Below are positions 58,085 through 64,000 of a stretch of DNA of 64,000 bases, piece by piece. Where the stretch lies: assembly GCF_034651555.1 (NCBI RefSeq), contig NZ_JAYEEQ010000001.1, forward strand, positions 310,001 to 374,000, given 5' to 3'. The notes under the pieces are model-generated. The model was not told where the DNA came from. It searched no databases and saw nothing but the letters and a program-made list of their open reading frames with translations. The DNA comes from Aurantibrevibacter litoralis (GTDB taxonomy: Bacteria; Bacteroidota; Bacteroidia; Flavobacteriales; Flavobacteriaceae). A program made the position numbers and the translations under genes. How positions within the stretch are numbered: the stretch's first letter is position 1; every line of letters begins with the position of its first letter.

Positions 58085-58615
58085 ATGCAACTAAACGATT
58101 GTTTCTATTTAGGTAAAATCGTTTCCAAGCATAGTTTTAAAGGGGAGGTGCTCATTAAGTTAGATACCGATGAACCCGAAGCATACGAAAACATGGAATC
58201 AGTATTTGTACTCTTAGGAGGCAATCTGGTTCCATTTTTTATTAAAAAATCACAACTACACAGGTCGGCACTATTACGAGTTCGTTTTGATAAGGTGATA
58301 AATGAAGCCGATGCCGATCGTATCATGGGATCCGAAATATACCTTCCACTTCACTTTTTGCCTAAACTGTCCGGCAATAAATTCTATTATCATGAGGTCA
58401 TTGGTTTTTCGGTTATAGATAAGGTACACGGCGATATAGGAATAATACAAAATATCAATGACACTACTGCCCAAGCATTGTTTGAAGTAGATAAGGATGG
58501 CCAACAAATCTTGATTCCGATTACCGACGAAATTATTGATAAGGTAGATCGGGAACAACGAATTATTTTTGTAGATGCACCGGAAGGTTTGGTTGCCTTG
58601 TATCTCAATGTTTAA
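58085..58615 (+). CDS. rimM: 16S rRNA processing protein RimM
   Basis: A 176-residue two-domain protein that binds S19 in the 30S head and helps 16S rRNA maturation. The N-terminal RimM domain has FYLGKIVSKHSFKGEVLIKLDTD and the C-terminal PRC-barrel part has FYYHEVIGFSVID and ILIPITDEIIDKVD. It lies 12 bp after rpsP, the classical rpsP-rimM arrangement, and they are presumably co-transcribed. Size is typical. Confidence 0.95.
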   Translation: MQLNDCFYLGKIVSKHSFKGEVLIKLDTDEPEAYENMESVFVLLGGNLVPFFIKKSQLHRSALLRVRFDKVINEADADRIMGSEIYLPLHFLPKLSGNKFYYHEVIGFSVIDKVHGDIGIIQNINDTTAQALFEVDKDGQQILIPITDEIIDKVDREQRIIFVDAPEGLVALYLNV

Positions 58616-58779
58616 GCGCACTTTTTTTTTCTTAATGGAGCAGCTTTAATAGTGCCAGAATAAGCTTCCAAAACCTTGTTTATTTCTGTGGTTTCGCTGT
58701 AAGGGGTGGTCTCTAATTCTATGGAAGTGCCTCGCAATGCCCATATTATTTGTATCTTTCCGTATATAATATTTTTAAG

Positions 58780-60225
58780 ATGATTCGGTATTTTACAGTG
58801 GCCTTATGGGGTATTTTAATAGTAGCGTGCAAAGAAAACAAGAATGAGGTAACAGTGGTACCGGAGCGACCACCAAATATTGTACTGATTTTTACAGACG
58901 ATCAGGGTTACGCCGATGTCGGTGTGTTTGGTGCCGAAGGGATGCCCACGCCTCATCTGGATCAATTGGCAAAAGAAGGCGTTGTGCTCACTAACTTTTA
59001 TGCGGCGCAAGCGGTATGCTCTGCGTCTCGTGCCGGCATACTTACAGGTTGCTACCCCAATAGGGTGGGGATCCACAATGCACTTATGCCTCAAAGTGCT
59101 ATTGGTTTACATCCAGACGAAACAACCTTGGCAGAAATGCTCAAAACGGTAGGCTATACAACAGGGATTTTTGGAAAATGGCATTTGGGCGATCATCCCA
59201 AGTTTATGCCTACCCGTCAGGAATTCGACACCTATTTTGGTATTCCTTATTCCAATGATATGTGGCCTTTGCACCCGCAACAAGGCCCCATTTTCAATTT
59301 TGGGCCGTTACCACTTTATGAGAATGAAAAGGTAATCGATACCCTTACAGACCAATCTCAATTAACTACACAAATTACCGAGCGTAGCGTGGCGTTTATC
59401 GAACAAAATAAAGCACATCCCTTTTTTCTTTATGTTCCACATCCCCAACCGCATGTACCGCTATATGTGTCTGATAAATTTAAAGGGAAGTCGGATAAAG
59501 GAGTATATGGCGATGTTATTATGGAAATTGATTGGTCTGTGGGTCAGATTTTAAGTGCCCTAAAAGTGAATGGACTAGAAGATAATACCATCGTTATTTT
59601 TACCTCAGATAATGGCCCTTGGCTTTCCTATGGCAATCATAGCGGAAGTGCGGTGCCTTTACGAGAAGGTAAAGGCACCGCATGGGAAGGTGGACAAAGA
59701 GAACCTTTTATAATGCGATATCCAAAAGGGCTAAAGTCTGGCCGCATCATTCATGAACCGGTTATGGCTATCGATTTACTGCCGACGATTGCCGCCGTTA
59801 CCGGGGCTGCGTTACCTGAAAAACCCATAGACGGTAAAAATGTATGGAATCTCCTTTCCGGTGTAGAAGAAAAGAGTCCACAAGAAGCCTACTATTTTTA
59901 TTACAAAGTAAATGAGCTCCACGGGGTGCGTTACGGTAAATGGAAATTGTACTTTCCGCATAATTATAGAACTATGGACGGACAAACACCCGGAAAAGAC
60001 GGACTACCGGGCGACTATGCCTATGTGGATCTTACCGATATAGCCTTGTACGATTTGGAAGCGGATATAAGCGAAACTAAAAATGTAGCCGCCGAAAATC
60101 CGGAAATAGTTGCCAAAATAGAAGCGTTGGCAAACCAAATGCGTTCTAAACTAGGCGATGCGCTACAGGGAGTGGAAGGCACTGAAAACAGATCTCCCGG
60201 CACCGCGGAGGCTAATGAATTTTAG
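58780..60225 (+). CDS. Sulfatase (arylsulfatase family) lipoprotein
   Basis: A 481-residue formylglycine-dependent sulfatase. The motif CSASRAG (C-x-S-R type) near residue 80 contains the Cys converted to formylglycine; metal-binding residues are in LIFTDDQGYADVG at the N-terminus, and GIFGKWHLGDHP and TSDNGPWLSYGNH are also family motifs. A lipoprotein signal (ILIVAC) anchors it at the surface or periplasm. The frame extends ten codons upstream from a TTG, but the ATG at 58780 precedes the signal. It likely desulfates a marine polysaccharide; with the GH29 fucosidase it suggests use of sulfated fucose-containing glycans. The 245-bp gap downstream holds nothing visible. Confidence 0.92.
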   Translation: MIRYFTVALWGILIVACKENKNEVTVVPERPPNIVLIFTDDQGYADVGVFGAEGMPTPHLDQLAKEGVVLTNFYAAQAVCSASRAGILTGCYPNRVGIHNALMPQSAIGLHPDETTLAEMLKTVGYTTGIFGKWHLGDHPKFMPTRQEFDTYFGIPYSNDMWPLHPQQGPIFNFGPLPLYENEKVIDTLTDQSQLTTQITERSVAFIEQNKAHPFFLYVPHPQPHVPLYVSDKFKGKSDKGVYGDVIMEIDWSVGQILSALKVNGLEDNTIVIFTSDNGPWLSYGNHSGSAVPLREGKGTAWEGGQREPFIMRYPKGLKSGRIIHEPVMAIDLLPTIAAVTGAALPEKPIDGKNVWNLLSGVEEKSPQEAYYFYYKVNELHGVRYGKWKLYFPHNYRTMDGQTPGKDGLPGDYAYVDLTDIALYDLEADISETKNVAAENPEIVAKIEALANQMRSKLGDALQGVEGTENRSPGTAEANEF

Positions 60226-60470
60226 ATGGTTTGTAGCAAAATGGCGTAGACGGTGGGGTTGATTTACAAGTCTAGATGTTAGCGTATTATGTAAAAATGA
60301 CAAACCTACAGAAATAAGGCAGAACCATAGCACTAAAAGATATGAAAAGCCAATGCTATGCCAACAAGATTCTTTAGCATCGCCCCAAAGATTAAAAAAT
60401 AAGAAATACAATCGCGTGTCAACCTTGCGATATAAATCAGGAAAGAGTCTAGTAGGTAAAATATATTTAA

Positions 60471-60926
60471 ATGATGCCACAATCAATAGCTTATAATTAC
60501 AGCCATATTACCTTTAGTACAAAGGGAAGATACCCATTTATTGACGAGGAAATTCAAGATGAATTATTTCAATACATTGGGGGTATTTGCAAGAATTTAG
60601 ATTTTAAACCTGTGAAAATAGGTGGCTATAAAGACCATATCCACATATTATGTGTTTTATCACGAAAAGTGACATTAATGAAGTTTATTGAAGAAATTAA
60701 ATCACATTCGTCCAAATGGATGAAGACGAAAGGTGATAAATATAAAAACTTTTATTGGCAAAGGGGTTATGGTAGTTTTTCGGTGAATCCTGCAGAGATC
60801 GGCGTTGTAGTAAGATATATTGAAAATCAGGCCGAGCATCATAGGAAGAAAACGTTTCAAGAGGAGTATATGGCATTTTTGAAAAAATATAAGGTGGATT
60901 ATGATGCGCATTATTTGTGGGACTGA
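60471..60926 (+). CDS. REP-associated tyrosine transposase (RAYT), IS200/IS605 TnpA-like
   Basis: A 151-residue Y1 HUH-type transposase. The HUH motif is H56-I-H58 in KDHIHILC and the catalytic Tyr is Y116 in VVRYIENQAEHH. Other family features are YNYSHITFSTKGRYPFI at the start and FYWQRGYGSFSVNP. Such proteins act on single-stranded DNA hairpins (REP palindromes). No TnpB partner is present, and the downstream 370 bp contain an array of REP-like palindromes, which supports the RAYT assignment over an ordinary insertion sequence. It begins ATGATG; both are possible starts. Confidence 0.85.
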   Translation: MMPQSIAYNYSHITFSTKGRYPFIDEEIQDELFQYIGGICKNLDFKPVKIGGYKDHIHILCVLSRKVTLMKFIEEIKSHSSKWMKTKGDKYKNFYWQRGYGSFSVNPAEIGVVVRYIENQAEHHRKKTFQEEYMAFLKKYKVDYDAHYLWD

Positions 60927-60936
60927 TAGTGATGGC

Positions 60937-61300
60937 GCACCTTTGGTGCTCCGGAATTCGGGAGGCTTATTAACATAGCCCTTGCGGGCTATGTTAATGA
61001 TTTTGCACCTTTGGTGCATTGATTATCCTAAAGCACCAAAGGTGCGAAATCGATAACCTTGGGCATCGCCCTAGGCATGAAACCTTAACTTTGGGCATCG
61101 CCTAAGGAAAGCAAAAAGAGTTAAAAAGAAGCACCAAGGGTGCAGAATCGTTAACCTTGGGCATCGCCCTATGAAACCTTAACCATGAGCATCAGTCCGG
61201 GCATAAATGATAAAAGTAAAGAGCGCCAAGGGTACAAAATCCATAATCTTGGGCATCGCCTTAGGAAAGTCAAAAGAGTTAAAAGAAGCACCAAGGGTGG
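60937..61300. repeat. REP-like palindrome array after the RAYT gene
   Basis: Six copies of a 13-bp palindrome GCACC-NNN-GGTGC or derivatives (60937, 61005, 61033, 61131, 61223 degenerate, 61288 degenerate) alternate with four or five copies of CTTGGGCATCGCC, itself an imperfect GGGC-ATC-GCCC hairpin. A perfect 11-bp hairpin TAACATAGCCC-TTGC-GGGCTATGTTA lies at 60971-60996. The array starts 10 bp after the transposase stop codon. Confidence 0.8.
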
Positions 61301-61434
61301 AGAATTCACTTTTTTATAACAGACATAGATTTTAAAGAATAAACCAGAACCATGATTAATAACCGCAAAGGAATTTGTACCAGTACATATCCAAACTATT
61401 TTTGTAATCCATTGTCTGAAATAGTATAGGACGT

Positions 61435-62148
61435 ATGGGAGACGCTTTTCAATTCAAACAATTTACGATACAGCAAGACCAATGTGCCATGAAAATAGGC
61501 ACCGATGGGGTGTTATTGGGAGCTTGGACTACCTTGGCGCACACACCGGAAACGATTTTAGACATTGGCACAGGTACAGGTCTTATCGCCTTAATGCTGG
61601 CACAACGAAGCACTGCAGCAACCATTGATGCCTTAGAAATTGAGGACAAAGCCTTTGAACAATGCGTGGCTAATTTTGAGGCCTCGCCTTGGGCAGATCG
61701 TCTTTTTTGCTATCATGCAGGTTTCGATGAATTCGTCGCCGAAATAACCGACACCTACGATCTTATTGTTTCTAATCCGCCTTTTTACTCCGATTCTGTT
61801 GCTAGTGGCGCTATGCCACGCGATTTAGCTCGGAATAGCCATGCACTTCCTTTTTCGAAATTGCTTTCGGGAGTTTCCAAATTGCTATCCAAAATCGGGA
61901 TTTTCACCGTTATTATTCCCTTTAAAGAAGAAGAAGCTTTTAAAGCAATGGCTTATAATTTTGGACTATATCCAAATCAGATTACACGAACCAAGGGGCA
62001 TCCCAATTCGGAAATTAAACGAAGTTTGATGGCGTTTAGTTTCACCAAAAGAACCCACGACATAAGCGAACTGGTAATTGAAGAGGCAAGGCATAGGTAC
62101 ACGGATGCCTATACTAAGCTCACTAAAGATTTTTATTTGAAAATGTAA
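61435..62148 (+). CDS. trmN6: tRNA1(Val) (adenine(37)-N6)-methyltransferase
   Basis: A 237-residue SAM-dependent methyltransferase (YfiC family) that methylates N6 of A37 in tRNA1(Val). It has the characteristic N-terminus FKQFTIQQDQCAMKIGTDGV, SAM motif I LDIGTGTGLIALMLA, EIEDKAFEQC and the catalytic motif IV IVSNPPFYSDS. Size and order are those of the family. It stands alone with 130 bp between it and the REP-like array. Confidence 0.9.
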   Translation: MGDAFQFKQFTIQQDQCAMKIGTDGVLLGAWTTLAHTPETILDIGTGTGLIALMLAQRSTAATIDALEIEDKAFEQCVANFEASPWADRLFCYHAGFDEFVAEITDTYDLIVSNPPFYSDSVASGAMPRDLARNSHALPFSKLLSGVSKLLSKIGIFTVIIPFKEEEAFKAMAYNFGLYPNQITRTKGHPNSEIKRSLMAFSFTKRTHDISELVIEEARHRYTDAYTKLTKDFYLKM

Positions 62149-62365
62149 ATGTGGAAGGTCACAAGGAGACCCCACCGTATAAGGAATGGTGGCATGGTGC
62201 GTTTAGGAAATTCGGGAGACAGATTTAGATCCCATCATGTGGAAGCGTGTCTGTGAAACAAAATGAAGTTGCATCTACTGTACCGCTATAGATTGTTTTT
62301 TTATTGTTCGAAATACAACAATAACACTTATGATTGTTATATTTAATTTAGATTGAATATTTGAT

Positions 62366-62373
62366 TATTTTTG
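62366..62373 (+). promoter_or_regulatory. Candidate promoter -7 element
   Basis: TATTTTTG matches TAnnTTTG, about 90 bp before the acyl-CoA dehydrogenase gene. A -33 element is not clear. It is the only signal I see in the 314-bp gap 62149-62462. Confidence 0.38.
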
Positions 62374-62462
62374 CCAATGGAGCTTCGGTATCATTTCGAT
62401 GAGATTGCTACGGCTTCTTTACATAAAGGCTAAAAGAAGCCTAACTTTAGAAAAAATGTCCT

Positions 62463-63641
62463 ATGAAACCTGATTTGTTTGAAGCACCAGATTATTATTT
62501 GTTGGATGACCTATTGTCCGAAGAGCATAAATTGGTTCGCGATGCGGCCCGTCAATGGGTAAAAAGAGCGATATCTCCAATTATTGAGGACTATGCACAG
62601 CGGGCAGAGTTTCCTAAACAAATTATTAATGGATTGGCCGAAATAGGTGCTTTTGGCCCCTATATTCCTGAAGCTTATGGCGGCGCAGGCTTAGATCAGA
62701 TTAGTTATGGTCTTATCATGCAAGAGATAGAACGGGGAGATAGCGGAGTGCGCTCCACAGCTTCTGTGCAATCGTCATTGGTGATGTATCCTATTTACAA
62801 GTATGGTACCGAAGCACAACGCAAGAAATACTTACCCAAATTAGCCAGCGGTGTCTTTATGGGGTGTTTTGGTCTTACCGAACCCGATCATGGTTCTAAC
62901 CCTAGTGGGATGACAACCAACTTTAAAGACAAAGGCGACCATTACCTTTTAAATGGAGCAAAACTCTGGATTTCTAACGCTCCATTTGCAGATATCGCCG
63001 TCGTTTGGGCTAAGAACGAAGAAGGGCGTATTCATGGGCTTATCGTAGAACGGGGCATGGAGGGGTTTACCACGCCCGAAACCCACAATAAATGGTCGTT
63101 GCGCGCCTCGGCTACCGGGGAACTTATTTTTGATAATGTTAAGGTGCCAAAAGAGAATCTATTACCCGGAAAAAATGGACTTGGAGCGCCTTTAGGATGC
63201 CTAGATTCGGCTCGGTATGGCATTGCCTGGGGAGCCATTGGTGCGGCTATGGATTGTTACGATACAGCCTTGCGCTATGCCAAACAACGGGTGCAATTTG
63301 GGAAACCCATTGCCGCCACCCAATTGCAGCAAAAGAAGCTGGCCGAAATGATTACGGAGATCACCAAGGCACAATTGCTGGCGTTTCGTTTAGGGCAACT
63401 CAAAAATGAGGGTCGCGCTACCACAGCCCAGATTTCTATGGCCAAACGCAACAATGTGGATATGGCTATACATATAGCCCGAGAAGCAAGGCAGATTCTT
63501 GGAGGCATGGGTATTACCGGCGAATATAGTATTATGCGGCATATGATGAACCTTGAAAGTGTCATTACCTATGAGGGTACACACGACATTCATCTATTAA
63601 TTACCGGAGCCGATATTACGGGGCTTCCTGCATTTATGTAA
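62463..63641 (+). CDS. Acyl-CoA dehydrogenase, glutaryl-CoA dehydrogenase-like
   Basis: A 392-residue FAD enzyme of the acyl-CoA dehydrogenase family. Features are RSTASVQSSLVMYPI (with the substrate-binding Arg region of glutaryl-CoA dehydrogenases), CFGLTEPDHGSNPSGM (FAD-binding), KLWISNAPFADIAVVW and the C-terminal YEGTHDIH with the catalytic Glu. Glutaryl-CoA dehydrogenase oxidises and decarboxylates glutaryl-CoA to crotonyl-CoA in lysine and tryptophan breakdown. The subclass call rests on the RSTASVQSSL pattern. It stands alone, convergent to the alkaline phosphatase. Confidence 0.88.
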   Translation: MKPDLFEAPDYYLLDDLLSEEHKLVRDAARQWVKRAISPIIEDYAQRAEFPKQIINGLAEIGAFGPYIPEAYGGAGLDQISYGLIMQEIERGDSGVRSTASVQSSLVMYPIYKYGTEAQRKKYLPKLASGVFMGCFGLTEPDHGSNPSGMTTNFKDKGDHYLLNGAKLWISNAPFADIAVVWAKNEEGRIHGLIVERGMEGFTTPETHNKWSLRASATGELIFDNVKVPKENLLPGKNGLGAPLGCLDSARYGIAWGAIGAAMDCYDTALRYAKQRVQFGKPIAATQLQQKKLAEMITEITKAQLLAFRLGQLKNEGRATTAQISMAKRNNVDMAIHIAREARQILGGMGITGEYSIMRHMMNLESVITYEGTHDIHLLITGADITGLPAFM

Positions 63642-63665
63642 TGAATGACGAGTACATTTAAAACG

Positions 63666-64000
63666 TTAATATTGGCCTTTTACAAGCTGTAGTAGCTTAT
63701 GAAAAACTTCAGTGTTGTCGTAAACACCGGAAAATACATCCGAATGCGGGCCATAGGCAAACAAAGGAACCATGGTAGCGGTATGATCAAAGGATGTAAA
63801 ATCGCCCTCGATCATCTTGTGTTGTAGTTGTCCTTGGGGGATGCTAAATCCGCCTGTTTCATGGTCTGCCGTAATTACGACTAAGGTGTTTTTATGCGTA
63901 TCAGCAAATTGAATCGCTTCCATTACGGCACCATCAAAATCAAGGGCTTCAGTAATGATACCCGCTGTATTGTTGCGGTGGCCGTTACTGTCGATATGAG
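63666..64000 (-). CDS. Alkaline phosphatase, C-terminal part (5' end outside window)
   Basis: The frame is open to the right edge of the window; an ATG at 63923 is internal. The 111 residues include IDSNGHRNNTAGIITEALDF, LVVITADHETGGFSIP and FDHTATMVPLFAYGP, which correspond to the C-terminal metal-binding motifs of PhoA-type alkaline phosphatases (Asp-His in ADHETGG and the late His in HTATMVP). The protein would hydrolyse phosphate monoesters in the periplasm. The N-terminal part with the catalytic Ser lies outside the window. Confidence 0.88.
   Translation of the reverse strand, partial: HIDSNGHRNNTAGIITEALDFDGAVMEAIQFADTHKNTLVVITADHETGGFSIPQGQLQHKMIEGDFTSFDHTATMVPLFAYGPHSDVFSGVYDNTEVFHKLLQLVKGQY

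Noticed and set aside
60937..61300. Regularly repeated short motifs that could be a CRISPR array
   Set aside because: The repeats are only 13 bp, palindromic, irregularly spaced and change orientation; no cas gene lies nearby. They fit REP-like elements after a RAYT gene.

Overview
The window reads as a chromosomal segment of a member of the Flavobacteriaceae (phylum Bacteroidota), probably marine. The evidence is an A/T-rich genome, promoters of the TAnnTTTG type, Bacteroidota-typical gene families (HPPK-deoxynucleoside kinase fusion, DUF2797, DUF3667, DUF6544, DUF6624, long acidic S16 tail), many signal-peptide and lipoprotein precursors, and enzymes for sulfated or fucosylated polymers. 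No taxon below family can be named from the sequence alone.

Layout. 1-10.6 kb is core chromosome: the tail of a DUF2797 protein, an AsmA-like protein, a queuosine-precursor transporter, SppA, the folK-dNK fusion, a TrmH-type RNA methyltransferase and MutS. tRNA-Gly(GCC) and tRNA-Leu(TAA) follow. The tRNA-Leu 3' end is the attachment site of a 9.8-kb integrated element (11.0-20.8 kb). It has 21-bp attL/attR repeats, 26-bp direct repeats at both ends that look like integrase arm sites, a tyrosine integrase, small HTH proteins, a probable gene II/X-type replication initiator, a lone tail tape-measure protein, a HAD-like phosphatase, a scaffold-like helical protein and several unknown proteins. 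It lacks head, portal, terminase and lysis genes, so it looks like a phage satellite or a heavily reduced prophage. 21-45.8 kb is ordinary accessory chromosome: an S9 peptidase, two Gfo/Idh/MocA oxidoreductases, an M20 hydrolase, a GH29 fucosidase, two class-A-like serine hydrolases bracketing an Npt-type nucleotide transporter, a secreted PEP/pyruvate-dikinase-like protein, a DUF3667 protein, an old yellow enzyme, a YyaL-like lipoprotein and an OB-fold lipoprotein.

46.3-56.6 kb is the most unusual region. It is an A/T-rich run of single genes and short operons separated by structured intergenic sites. Each of three consecutive units begins with a GTT... sequence that is the reverse complement of its own end (...AAC), with a different 9-10 bp word for each unit. 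This is the geometry of integron gene cassettes and attC sites, yet no integron integrase is in the window and the sites do not fully fit the canonical core. Cargo includes a Crp/Fnr regulator, an alcohol dehydrogenase, an S41 peptidase-DUF6624 fusion, a retropepsin-like lipoprotein with His in place of both catalytic Asp residues, a class C-like beta-lactamase-family hydrolase, a DUF6544 membrane protein and a short ZorA/MotA-like membrane protein. One unit has no evident ORF and is rich in hairpins.

56.6-64 kb returns to core chromosome: tRNA-Arg(CCT), rpsP-rimM, a sulfatase, a REP-associated tyrosine transposase (RAYT) followed directly by an array of REP-like palindromes, trmN6, a glutaryl-CoA dehydrogenase-like enzyme and the C-terminal part of an alkaline phosphatase. 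A dispersed multi-hairpin repeat of about 200 bp occurs in three good copies (27.7, 46.0 and 56.8 kb) and one decayed copy (41.2 kb).
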